Shown here: positions 55,361 through 64,000 of the stretch, piece after piece
How positions within the stretch are numbered: position 1 is the first letter of the stretch
How the letters are laid out: each line of letters starts with the position of its first letter
Source: Lachnospiraceae bacterium
Lineage (GTDB): Bacteria; Bacillota; Clostridia; Lachnospirales; Lachnospiraceae
Direction: 5' to 3'
Assembly: GCA_021770785.1 (NCBI GenBank)
Contig: JAETQH010000005.1
Location: 54,817-118,816, forward strand
Length of the DNA stretch: 64,000 bases
Notes under the pieces: model-generated
The model's database searches: none
What the model was told of the DNA's origin: nothing
Seen by the model: the letters and a program-made list of their open reading frames with translations, nothing else
Translations under genes and position numbers: made by a program

Positions 55361-56443
55361 ATGAATAACAAAGTTACTTTACAAGACATTGCCGATGCTC
55401 TCGGTATATCAAGGAATACTGTTTCAAGAGCACTGAACAATACCGGAACAGTCTCTGTCTCAACAAAAGAGAAAATATTTCAGAAAGCGACAGAAATGGG
55501 ATACAAACAATTTTCCCTTTTTCGCTCCTTACCAGATACCTCTGCTCCTCCTTCCTTAAGTACAGCAAACGAAATAGCATTATTTACACAATCATTGCCT
55601 AATAATTCTCACTTTGGAGCAAGGCTATTAGATGCTTTCCAAAAGAAAATTGGAGAGTTTGGTTATAAGCTTTCCGTCTATATTATTAGAAATTCTGAAA
55701 TAGAACAGCGTTGTTTTCCAACGAATTTTAATCAGGAACATACTTCAGGAATTATTTGTTTAGAATTTTTTTCAGAATCATACAGTGATTTTTTGTGTAA
55801 ACAAAATTTACCTCTTCTATTTATTGATACTGTTTTTAACCATAATGATTTGAATTTGCAGGCAGATTTGCTTTATATGGAAAACCAGACAAGCGTTTAT
55901 TTGATGCTAAAAGATTTGATAAACAATGGTTACCGCAATATTTCCTTCATTGGTGATCGTTTTCATTGCCAGTCATTTTATGAACGTTGGAAATCCTATT
56001 GTTCTGTGCTGACCGATCACAATATTGCAATCAATCTTAACAGCAGCATTTTAGACACGGATTCCAGTTCTTATGGCGATGTCAAATGGCTAAGTAAAAG
56101 AATCCAAATGCTGCCCGTTATTCCCGATGTCTTCTTCTGTGCAAATGACTATTTAGCGATATCTACGATAAAAGCACTAAAGCACATAAATATATCTGTG
56201 CCTGATGATGTACTGATATGTGGCTTTGATGATGCGCCAGAATCAGTTGTTATAGAACCCTCTATTACAACCATCCGAATTTCCAGTGATTCTATGGGCT
56301 ATATTGCTGCCGAACTTTTGATGTCACGTATTTCACATCCTGACATGTCTTATCGAACGACTTATGTGAAGACAGAAGTTATTTATCGCGACTCAACAAA
56401 GAAGAAGTCAGCAACCACCAGTTCAACTGATAGTTTGATATAA
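55361..56443 (+). CDS. LacI family transcriptional regulator of fructan locus
   Basis: MNNKVTLQDIADALGISRNTVSRALNNTGTVSVSTKEKIFQKATEMGYK. Confidence 0.93.
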   Translation: MNNKVTLQDIADALGISRNTVSRALNNTGTVSVSTKEKIFQKATEMGYKQFSLFRSLPDTSAPPSLSTANEIALFTQSLPNNSHFGARLLDAFQKKIGEFGYKLSVYIIRNSEIEQRCFPTNFNQEHTSGIICLEFFSESYSDFLCKQNLPLLFIDTVFNHNDLNLQADLLYMENQTSVYLMLKDLINNGYRNISFIGDRFHCQSFYERWKSYCSVLTDHNIAINLNSSILDTDSSSYGDVKWLSKRIQMLPVIPDVFFCANDYLAISTIKALKHINISVPDDVLICGFDDAPESVVIEPSITTIRISSDSMGYIAAELLMSRISHPDMSYRTTYVKTEVIYRDSTKKKSATTSSTDSLI

Positions 56444-56550
56444 ACCCTAATATAAGGGCGCTGTCGCAAGCATTGAGGCTTTTTATTTATATCCTCAGTG
56501 TTTCCCCTTACACTATTCCCCCAGCATAGCTGGGGAATTAGATCTTTCAT

Positions 56551-58449
56551 TCAGCGCCCCTCAGCGGCAATCTGTGCCGCCAACTCCTCTAAATATTCCC
56601 AACGCTCCATCTTTTCTTCTAAGAGCTGCTCTGTCTGCTCCTTTTCTTCCAGCAGTTGCCCTAATTTCACGGAGTTTGTGGCGTTTGCCACCATCTCGGC
56701 ATCTATTTTTTCTAACTTTTCCTCTAAGGCGGCAATATCGTCCTCTATGGTTTCATATTCCCTCTGCTCTTTATAGCTGAATTTCAACTTCTTCTCATGT
56801 TTCCATGTGGCAGCGGAAGCTTTTTTCTCACCCTCAGCGGAAGCTGTCGGCGTGTTGCCCGAAGAAATGTTTTTTCCTGTGCCACTAGCTTCTGCCATCG
56901 TCTCTTGCGGCGTTCTTCCCTCTTCCGCCAGGCGATTGACATAATCCGTGTAGCCTCCCTCATACTGACGGATTTTCCCGTCTCCCTCAAAGGCAAAAAT
57001 CCTCCCCACGACACGGTCAAGGAAATATCTGTCGTGGGAAACCGTGATGACAATACCGTCGTAGCTGTCTAAATAGTCCTCTAAAATCGTCAACGTCCTG
57101 GTGTCCAAATCGTTGGTGGGCTCGTCTAAAATCAGCACATTAGGCGCCTCCATCAGTACCCGCAGCAGGTTGAGCCTTCGTTTTTCCCCTCCGGAAAGCT
57201 TGCCGATGGGACTGTACTGCTGAGAAGCCGGAAAAAGGAAACGCTCCAACATGGCGGAGGCGGACACCAGGCCCTCTGTGGTGCGGACATACTCGGCTGT
57301 GTTTTTGATATAGTCAATGACCTTTTCCTCCGGGTTCATGTAGGCAATGTAGGCATTGCCCGCCTTATCCTCCTGCTCGATTTCCTGGGTATAGTAACCG
57401 ATTTTAATGGTCTGCCCCACCGTAACCTTTCCCGAATCCGGCGCAAGCCTGCCGTCAATGATTTTCATTAACGTGGTTTTTCCGCTGCCGTTAGGGCCGA
57501 TAAAGCCAATCCGGTCCCGCTTTAAGAAAATATAGGAAAAATCTTCTATGAGTTTTTTGCCGTCATAGCCCTTGCCGATATGCTCCAGTTCAATGGTGGT
57601 TCTCCCCATTCTTGAAGTGACAGAGCTCAGTTCCACTGCGCCGTCCGTCTCCGGGGCGGACTGGTTTTTTAATTCTTCGTAGCGCTGTATCCGTCCCTTT
57701 TGTTTGGTGGTACGCGCCCTTGCCCCACGGCGAATCCACTCTAATTCCTTCCGCAGGATGTTCTGCCGTTTCCGCTCACTTGCCTGCTGCATTTCCTCCC
57801 GCTCTGCCTTCCGTTCCAGATAGCCGGAATAATTGGTGTCGTAGCTGTAAATACTGCCTTTGTCCACCTCCACAATCCGGTTGCAGACGCTGTCTAAAAA
57901 ATATCTGTCATGGGTCACCATAATCAGGGAACCCCGCCATTTTTTCAGGAAATTTTCCAGCCAGTCCGCCATGGCAGAATCCAGATGGTTGGTGGGCTCG
58001 TCTAACACCAGCACATCACAGGGCACAAGCACCGCTGCCACTAAGGCTAAACGTTTTCTCTGCCCGCCGGAAAGCTCCCCTGTTTTCTGATTAAAATCCA
58101 TAATTCCAAGGCGGGTCAGCATGGCTTTGGCATCGCTTTCTAAATTCCACAATTCCCCGGCTCCGCTGTATTCCTCTGCGCTTAGAAGCACACTTTCTAA
58201 TACCGTCTTTTCCGAATCAAAAACGGGATTCTGAGGCAGATAGCGCACCACAATCCGGTTCCCTCTGGTGACAGTGCCCTCCTCCGGCTGCTCTAACCCT
58301 GCAATGATTTTCAGCAGCGTAGATTTTCCTGTCCCGTTGATACCGATGACGCCTACCTTTTCCCCCTCCTGCAGATAAAAGGAAGCTTTATGAAAAAGCT
58401 CCCTCTCTGTGTATGATTTTGTGATATTTTCTACATTAATAATGTTCAT
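56551..58449 (-). CDS. ABC-F family ATP-binding protein (Uup-like)
   Basis: Two ABC domains: GINGTGKSTLLKIIAGL, LSGGQRKRLALVAAVL, GPNGSGKTTLMKIIDGR, LSGGEKRRLNLLRVL; linker region with YSGYLERKAEREEMQQ; C-terminal coiled coil. Confidence 0.92.
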   Translation of the reverse strand: MNIINVENITKSYTERELFHKASFYLQEGEKVGVIGINGTGKSTLLKIIAGLEQPEEGTVTRGNRIVVRYLPQNPVFDSEKTVLESVLLSAEEYSGAGELWNLESDAKAMLTRLGIMDFNQKTGELSGGQRKRLALVAAVLVPCDVLVLDEPTNHLDSAMADWLENFLKKWRGSLIMVTHDRYFLDSVCNRIVEVDKGSIYSYDTNYSGYLERKAEREEMQQASERKRQNILRKELEWIRRGARARTTKQKGRIQRYEELKNQSAPETDGAVELSSVTSRMGRTTIELEHIGKGYDGKKLIEDFSYIFLKRDRIGFIGPNGSGKTTLMKIIDGRLAPDSGKVTVGQTIKIGYYTQEIEQEDKAGNAYIAYMNPEEKVIDYIKNTAEYVRTTEGLVSASAMLERFLFPASQQYSPIGKLSGGEKRRLNLLRVLMEAPNVLILDEPTNDLDTRTLTILEDYLDSYDGIVITVSHDRYFLDRVVGRIFAFEGDGKIRQYEGGYTDYVNRLAEEGRTPQETMAEASGTGKNISSGNTPTASAEGEKKASAATWKHEKKLKFSYKEQREYETIEDDIAALEEKLEKIDAEMVANATNSVKLGQLLEEKEQTEQLLEEKMERWEYLEELAAQIAAEGR

Positions 58450-58472
58450 AATAATAACCTTTCTGACATATT

Positions 58473-60389
58473 TTACAGGTTCCTGCGGATAAACCGCAGA
58501 CATTCCATCTCCGGCATAGGTCTGCCGTAGTAATAGCCCTGTATGTAATCTACCCCCAGCCGCTCCATCTCATCACGCTGCTCCTGGTTTTCCACGCCCT
58601 CCACAATCACAGGCAGCCCCAGCTGCTTCATGGTGCTGATTTCATTCTGCAATATAATCCTTGCAGACTTTTTCTCAAAATACGCCCAGAGAATGTCCTT
58701 GTCAATCTTGATTTTCCCAAAAGGAAAACGGATCAGATAAGAACAATTCGCATTACCGGTGCCGTAATCGTCTAACGCAAAGGTAATGCCTGCTTTCCCC
58801 AATTCACGCATATGGCGCAGCATCAGCTCCGGCGCCCGGATTGCCGTCCCCTCCGTAATCTCAAGTGAAATCATGTTGGGCGGAACATGGAATTTTTCCA
58901 ATACCGGGAAAATCGTCTCTTTTAAATTCTGCCGGAGACACTGCACCGCCGACACATTCACATGGATATTTTCAAGCCCTAAGGATTCATTGGAAAGTAC
59001 ATGCTTCGATAAAAATTTACAGCACTCTTCTAACACCTGCTCCCCAATCTGAATCACCGTACCGTTTTTCTCCGCTAAAGGAATAAACTCTTCCGGTGAA
59101 ATATAGCCCAATTCTTCATCATGAAGACGCACCAGAGCTTCCAAAGAAACAATCCGGTTCTCTGCTAACGAGTAAATGGGCTGGTAATACACTTCAAAGC
59201 CCCTTTCCCGGATTGCCCGCTCCACCGCCAGTTCCACCTTATTCCTGTGGCGGTATTTCTCCAAAAGCCGGGCATCCGTCTCAAATACCGTCTGATTTCC
59301 CCGACTTTTCGCCCTCTCTAAAAGGTATTCCCACATGCTCCCGTATCCGGAAATGGAAGAAAAATCCTGGGGATAATGCTGAATCACCATCGCCATATCC
59401 AGCATCACATTATTTTTCTGAATGTTCCAGCCCAGCGAAAAACGCTTCTGTATCTTTTCCTCCAATGCTTTTCTCTCTTTTTCCGAAGCTATTAAAACCG
59501 TGAAAGTATCCTCCGTATTGTGAAATACATGGAATTTTCCGCAAGTTTTTACCAGATACGTCCCCACATCTGTCAAAATCTGATTTCCATTCTCAAATCC
59601 CAGCATACTGGTAATATGATGGAAGTGACGGATATAAACAGTGATAATATCATGTTTCTCCCGGTTCTCTATCATATTTTTAATCTGAAGCAGAAATGCC
59701 TTTTCATTTGCCAGTCCCGTGACAGTGTCTAACAGCTCGTCGGGATTTTGCATTGCCAGATACAACATCAAAAGGACAACGACATTCGCCGTACTTGTCA
59801 AAAGCAGCCCCCGCACGATATACTGTAAAACCACGGCGCCTACCGCTATTGCACTATAGATGAAAATAATGATTTTTACCCGGACACTGACCACCTTACG
59901 GCGTATCAGCACTAAAGCCAGATTCAGCAGGAAATAGTAGGTGATATAAGCATAGCCGTACCATGCGCCAAATCCCTGATGATATTGCCCGTCCTCAAAA
60001 TAATAGAAAAAACCTATCAAGGGTGTCAGCAGAACCATTGCCTCAAAAAATGCAAAAGGCAGTATTCCTGCTGCTTTCAGGAGAAAATTTCCCCGTTTCC
60101 TAAATTGGCATATCACCGCGACATAGCGGAAGATGTAATAAGAGCAAAGCCCCTCCAACGCAAAAAAAGCAAACGCAAACAACTCATTCCAGACCTCCGG
60201 AATAAGTGCTGCATTTGCTATACCAATACAGGATAAAATATTAAAAATGCATTCTCCGATACAGATCAAAAGAAGCCTGAAAAACGTTTTTGTCTTATCG
60301 GTGGGAAACTGGCGGACGAAGAGAAAGTGCAGCAGCACAATCATCATCACCACCATTGACGCTATCTCAAAATCGTAATTATAATTCAC
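58473..60389 (-). CDS. membrane protein with degenerate GGDEF and intact-looking EAL domain (c-di-GMP phosphodiesterase candidate)
   Basis: Proposed GTG start at 60389 (VNYNYDFEIASMVVMM...); 7-8 TM; GGDEF signature replaced by NTEDTF; SLEALVRLHDEELGYISPEEFIPLAEKNG, FALDDYGTGNANCSYL, VEGVENQEQ, IQGYYYGRPMP. Confidence 0.88.
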   Translation of the reverse strand: MNYNYDFEIASMVVMMIVLLHFLFVRQFPTDKTKTFFRLLLICIGECIFNILSCIGIANAALIPEVWNELFAFAFFALEGLCSYYIFRYVAVICQFRKRGNFLLKAAGILPFAFFEAMVLLTPLIGFFYYFEDGQYHQGFGAWYGYAYITYYFLLNLALVLIRRKVVSVRVKIIIFIYSAIAVGAVVLQYIVRGLLLTSTANVVVLLMLYLAMQNPDELLDTVTGLANEKAFLLQIKNMIENREKHDIITVYIRHFHHITSMLGFENGNQILTDVGTYLVKTCGKFHVFHNTEDTFTVLIASEKERKALEEKIQKRFSLGWNIQKNNVMLDMAMVIQHYPQDFSSISGYGSMWEYLLERAKSRGNQTVFETDARLLEKYRHRNKVELAVERAIRERGFEVYYQPIYSLAENRIVSLEALVRLHDEELGYISPEEFIPLAEKNGTVIQIGEQVLEECCKFLSKHVLSNESLGLENIHVNVSAVQCLRQNLKETIFPVLEKFHVPPNMISLEITEGTAIRAPELMLRHMRELGKAGITFALDDYGTGNANCSYLIRFPFGKIKIDKDILWAYFEKKSARIILQNEISTMKQLGLPVIVEGVENQEQRDEMERLGVDYIQGYYYGRPMPEMECLRFIRRNL

Positions 60390-61053
60390 CCGCCTGTTCC
60401 TCCTGCTCCCGTTCTTCCTGAGCTTCCTTCGCCTGTATAATCGCCTCATTCAGCTGAAGCATTTTCGCATCCAGCATGGAGACAATTCCAGAGCATTCCC
60501 TTAAATCACGGCTGATATATTCCGGCGCATTTCCCTCGAATTTGTAATAAATCTTGTGCTCTAAGCTGGCCCAGAAATCCATCGCCATGGTCCGTATCTG
60601 TATCTCCACCTTGGTGTCAATCACACGGTCTGTCAGGAAAATCGGTACGGTCACCAACATATGATAACTCTTATAACCGCTTACTTTCGGGTGCTTGATA
60701 TAATCCTTGATGGAAAGCACCGTCAGGTCATTCTGCCTGCCTATCATCTCCGCCAGTTTATAAATATCCGAGGTAAAGGAACAGACAATCCGGATACCGG
60801 CAATGTCATTCACATGGTCTACCATATTATCAATGGTAGATTCGTAGCCGCTGCGTTTTAGTTTTTTGACAATGCTTTGCGGCGTCTTAATTCTCGACTT
60901 AATATATTCGATTGGATTGTATTGGTGTACCTGCTGAAACTCGTCATTCAAAATTTCAACCTTCGTCCTCACTTCTTTCAATGCTGAGTTATATAAAAAT
61001 ATAATGGTATTCCAACTATCAACACCCTCACTGATGGTGTACGGTCTGTCCAT
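60379..61053 (-). CDS. small GTP pyrophosphokinase (RelA/SpoT-domain alarmone synthetase)
   Basis: YNPIEYIKSRIKTPQSIVKKLKRSGYESTIDNMVDHVNDIAGIRIVCSFTSDIYKLAEMI...HPKVSGYKSYHMLVTVPI...VEIQIRTMAMDFWASLEHKIYYKF. Confidence 0.92.
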   Translation of the reverse strand: MDRPYTISEGVDSWNTIIFLYNSALKEVRTKVEILNDEFQQVHQYNPIEYIKSRIKTPQSIVKKLKRSGYESTIDNMVDHVNDIAGIRIVCSFTSDIYKLAEMIGRQNDLTVLSIKDYIKHPKVSGYKSYHMLVTVPIFLTDRVIDTKVEIQIRTMAMDFWASLEHKIYYKFEGNAPEYISRDLRECSGIVSMLDAKMLQLNEAIIQAKEAQEEREQEEQAGEL

Positions 61054-61127
61054 ACTATCCCTCCAAAACATCATATTCCAATACCAGTATAGCATATTTT
61101 CCTATGGTATGGGGAATTATTTGAAAT

Positions 61128-62117
61128 TTATTTCTCTTTCCTGCGGTACACCTTAGAAAACAGAAACAGAATAAATACAGCGTCCACAAGAAGTGTCAGC
61201 GGTACGTCCTGCCAGCGGTACACATTCCCGCTAATGTCCGTAGATCCTGTCAGCACTGCAATCATGTTATTATTGATATAGTGCATTACCACCGGAACCC
61301 AGATATTTTCTGTCTTCAGATAGCCGTACCCAAAGAAAATTGCAAAGCTGACGCAGGTAATAATCTGTAACAACACACTAATCATCCAAGTATCCGGACT
61401 GTAATAGAAAATATTGATGGGCAGGTGCCACAATCCCCATGCCACGCCTAAGATCAGAACGCCGCCCTTTAAACCGAATCTTTTCTGTAAAAGTGGCCCG
61501 AAGAAGTAACGCCAGCCGTATTCTTCCCCTAGAAATGCAGAAAATGACAGGAAGAAGCTAATCACCAGACTTAACAGCATGAAATAAGTCATAGGGTCTG
61601 TAACGATTTCCACAAATACGGAAGTCTGTCCCTCCAAAGCACAGGAAAACAGCAGACGCAGCATATAAAGGACAAAAAACAGCAGCATATAAAGCCATGA
61701 TTTTGCATTGGGTTTTCCGGTAAAGCTAAGTCCATAGCTCCGGCGTACTTCTTTTTTCTCTACGCATAACAAAATGAGCAGTACGATACTGAATACTATC
61801 ACCGGTATCTGGGCGAGAACCGTCCAGTCGGGCTGGCTCCATATCATACTGATTACGGCTGTTATTATCATGACTGCCGTGGTGGCAAGAAAGCCAAAAT
61901 AAAATTTCTTTGGAAGCACCTCTCCCTCTCTTTTAGTAAAGAGCCTTGCCAGAATCACTCCGGCTGCGGGATAGAACATCTGAGCCGTAGGAAATGCGGT
62001 TACGTCATTGCCGCGGTAGTAGCTGATGCCCATCAGTATTCCCATGAGTACAGGGAGACCGAAAGCGGTCAGGGCAAAGATTATCAGTTGCTTTTTTTCT
62101 GTTTCATTCCATTTCAT
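61128..62117 (-). CDS. CPBP-family intramembrane metalloprotease
   Basis: FLGEEYGWRYFFGPLLQKRF, GVAWGLWHLPINIFYY, VMHYINNNMIAVL. Confidence 0.9.
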   Translation of the reverse strand: MKWNETEKKQLIIFALTAFGLPVLMGILMGISYYRGNDVTAFPTAQMFYPAAGVILARLFTKREGEVLPKKFYFGFLATTAVMIITAVISMIWSQPDWTVLAQIPVIVFSIVLLILLCVEKKEVRRSYGLSFTGKPNAKSWLYMLLFFVLYMLRLLFSCALEGQTSVFVEIVTDPMTYFMLLSLVISFFLSFSAFLGEEYGWRYFFGPLLQKRFGLKGGVLILGVAWGLWHLPINIFYYSPDTWMISVLLQIITCVSFAIFFGYGYLKTENIWVPVVMHYINNNMIAVLTGSTDISGNVYRWQDVPLTLLVDAVFILFLFSKVYRRKEK

Positions 62118-62134
62118 TGAAAACTCCTCCTTTT

Positions 62135-62243
62135 TGACAAGTTGTGCTGTCATTATGACAATTTTTCTTGTCATTTTGTTCTATAGGTATTATATAAATG
62201 ACAAGGATATTTGTCAATAGTTTTTTGACAATTTTTCTTGTCA
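62135..62243 (-). promoter_or_regulatory. consensus sigma-A promoter with four TGACAA-N6-TTGTCA operator-like palindromes
   Basis: Sites 62135-62152 (tgacaagttgtgctgtca), 62156-62173 and 62226-62243 (both tgacaatttttcttgtca), 62199-62216 (tgacaaggatatttgtca). Minus-strand -35 TTGACA (62217-62212), 17-nt spacer, -10 TATAAT (62194-62189). Confidence 0.85.
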
Positions 62244-62259
62244 TTTTTTTAGAGGGGAC

Positions 62260-62576
62260 GGATTCGGGGGGCAAAAGGAGGCTGGGATAAGGTTATGGGG
62301 CAGATTGCACCGGGAAGGGGATGGTTTTGTTCCGATGTACAGAGATAAGATGTTCTAAGAAATCTGCGGGAAGGCTGTGGCGGAGGGACGTAAGCGGTAC
62401 AAGGGCACCTTCCATGGCGCCATTGTACCTCGCCCAGCCGTCCGTGGCTGGGCGTTACTGGGTGTCGGGCAGATTTCTAAGAACCTCTAATCTCTTCCCA
62501 TAGGTACAAAACCACCCCCTTCCCGGTGCAATCTGCCAATATCGGTTATCGTAAGCCCCTTTTGCCCCCCGAATCC
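62260..62576. repeat. 317-bp palindromic element: 108-bp inverted arms around a 101-bp structured centre
   Basis: Left arm ggattcggggggcaaaagg...gcagattgcaccgggaagggg...gttctaagaaatctgc (62260-62367); right arm 62469-62576 is its near-complete reverse complement. Inner hairpins ggtacaa...ttgtacc (62396-62429) and cgcccagcc-gtccgt-ggctgggcg (62431-62454). Confidence 0.93.
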
Positions 62577-62741
62577 TTATCGAAGCTCGAAGGTTTTTGG
62601 GGAAACGAACGCTAGGGAGATGTGAAATTTGGAGTTTTTGGGAGAAAAAATGTTGGTAAAATGGTACGATGGAATTTGACGGGACAGGGGGCTAAACAGC
62701 CTCTGTGAGAAAGAGCTTGACAATTCGATGATTGCATAAAA

Positions 62742-62761
62742 TAGGGGCTTGGCAGCCCCTA
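62742..62761 (-). terminator. intrinsic terminator overlapping the stop codon of the PTS EIIC-like gene
   Basis: taggggct-tggc-agccccta; minus strand followed by ttttatg. Confidence 0.7.
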
Positions 62762-63820
62762 TAAGTCCAGTTTTAAATCATCTTGTTTTATCCAGCCGAT
62801 TTTGCGGAAGAGTTGACCGAAGAGCCATGATAACAGACCGGGGAGTAGGAAACAGACCATGAAAAGTCCCAGCCAGTCCAGGGGGGTGATGGAGGATTTT
62901 GTGCCGGAGGCTATGTCGGATAGCCAGCCGGTGTAGACGCCAATCTGACCTACAAGACCGCAGGTTCCCATGCCGGAGGAAACGGCGGCGCCGTTCATTT
63001 CCAGATGAAAGAGGCAGGTTGCTACGGGGCCTGTGATGGCGGAGGTTAAAATGGCGGGGAGCCAGATACGGGGGTTTTTTACGATGTTTCCCATTTGCAG
63101 CATGGAGGTTCCGATGCCCTGGGCGAAAAGTCCGCCCCATTTATTTTCCCGGAAGCTTAGGACTGCAAAGCCTACCATCTGGGCGCAGCAGCCTGCTAAT
63201 GCGGCTCCTCCGGCAAGCCCGGTGAGACCTAATGCGGCGCAGATGGCTGCGCTGCTGATAGGCAGGGTGAGGGCGATTCCCACCAGTACGGAAACGATGA
63301 TGCCCATGAAAAGGGGCTGTAATTCTGTTGCCCACATGATGGCATTTCCTACGGCGCTTGCTGCGGTTCCGATGGCAGGGGCCCACCAGAGGGAAAGCGC
63401 CACTCCCACTAATATGGTGACAAAGGGGGTTACGATAATGTCAATTTTGGTTTCCTTTGACACGGCTTTTCCCAATTCTGCGGCAAAGATGGTCACCACC
63501 AGCACCGCTAAGGGGCCTCCGGCTCCGCCGAGTTCGTTGGCTGCCGCTCCCACTGCCGCCAAGGAAAATAGAACCAGCGGGGATGCCTGCAGTGCATAGC
63601 CGATTGCTACCGCCATGGCGGGACCGACGGCTGCTTTTGCGTAATTTCCCACGGTCACAAGAAGCTCAATGTTAAGCTGTGTCCCGAGGGTGCTTATAAT
63701 GGTTCCTATTAAAAGGGATGCAAACAATCCCTGTGCCATAGCGCCCAGTGCGTCGATAAAATAGCGCTTTGCAGAAATCTCTATATTCTTTCTTTTTAAA
63801 AATGCCTTTAACTTTTCCAT
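62759..63820 (-). CDS. PTS EIIC-like membrane protein (PTS_EIIC_2-type family)
   Basis: MEKLKAFLKRKNIEISAKRYFIDALGAMAQGLFASLLIGTIISTLGTQL..., multipass Gly/Ala-rich TM. Confidence 0.78.
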   Translation of the reverse strand: MEKLKAFLKRKNIEISAKRYFIDALGAMAQGLFASLLIGTIISTLGTQLNIELLVTVGNYAKAAVGPAMAVAIGYALQASPLVLFSLAAVGAAANELGGAGGPLAVLVVTIFAAELGKAVSKETKIDIIVTPFVTILVGVALSLWWAPAIGTAASAVGNAIMWATELQPLFMGIIVSVLVGIALTLPISSAAICAALGLTGLAGGAALAGCCAQMVGFAVLSFRENKWGGLFAQGIGTSMLQMGNIVKNPRIWLPAILTSAITGPVATCLFHLEMNGAAVSSGMGTCGLVGQIGVYTGWLSDIASGTKSSITPLDWLGLFMVCFLLPGLLSWLFGQLFRKIGWIKQDDLKLDL

Positions 63821-64000
63821 TCTAATCTCCATTCTCCGTCTGTTCAACGACTGTTCCCGTTTCTTTTATGCCCGGTGCCAGTACGCTAGTGTACTGTCTC
63901 GTTCATTTTTAGCTAAACTGTGCTGGATATATCGTCACTCTGCAAGGCGGAGGAGGGAGGCGTAGCGGTGGCTACGTTGACCGACGACAACGTAGCAGAT

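Noticed and set aside
1-64000. CRISPR arrays, tRNA or rRNA genes, prophage structural genes
   Set aside because: None seen by eye; no regular spacer-repeat pattern and no tRNA-like CCA or cloverleaf cluster noticed.

Overview
The window is 64 kb of chromosome-like DNA from a low-GC, spore-forming Clostridia relative. Lachnospiraceae is my inference from gene content and style. Most genes are on the minus strand. From left to right:
- a truncated ABC sugar-binding lipoprotein and a frameshifted AraC regulator
- a LacI / GH36 alpha-galactosidase / phosphosugar mutase cluster
- YibE/F plus a secreted purple-acid-phosphatase-like protein
- a CPBP protease, CapA, and an ECF S component
- an MMPL exporter with a repeat-rich YhgE/Pip-like partner
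- a PadR/HAAS/DUF4097 module
- DegV, an IS3 remnant, TauE/SafE, asnS and a FKBP/trigger-factor-like lipoprotein
- an orphan spoVAC
- a TetR-controlled sortase / 2554-aa LPKTG adhesin / diguanylate cyclase operon
- a GH2 beta-galactosidase
- spoVAA-spoVAB and a split ThrE-type exporter
- a fructan locus (kinase, two GH32, ABC transporter without ATPase, LacI)
- an ABC-F protein
- an overlapping (p)ppGpp-synthetase/EAL pair
- a second CPBP protease and a PTS EIIC-like protein.
The most interesting items not explained by protein genes are:
(1) a three-copy intergenic element with conserved two-stem architecture and covarying stems (1698-1798, 21484-21569, 40617-40701);
(2) a ~317-bp giant palindrome (62260-62576) with a diverged half-copy at 13386-13480;
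(3) four TGACAA-N6-TTGTCA operator-like palindromes around a consensus promoter;
(4) the sortase-adhesin-diguanylate cyclase operon with a TetR-type palindrome over its promoter;
(5) overlapping alarmone synthetase and EAL genes.
Everything was read by eye; no searches or folding were run.
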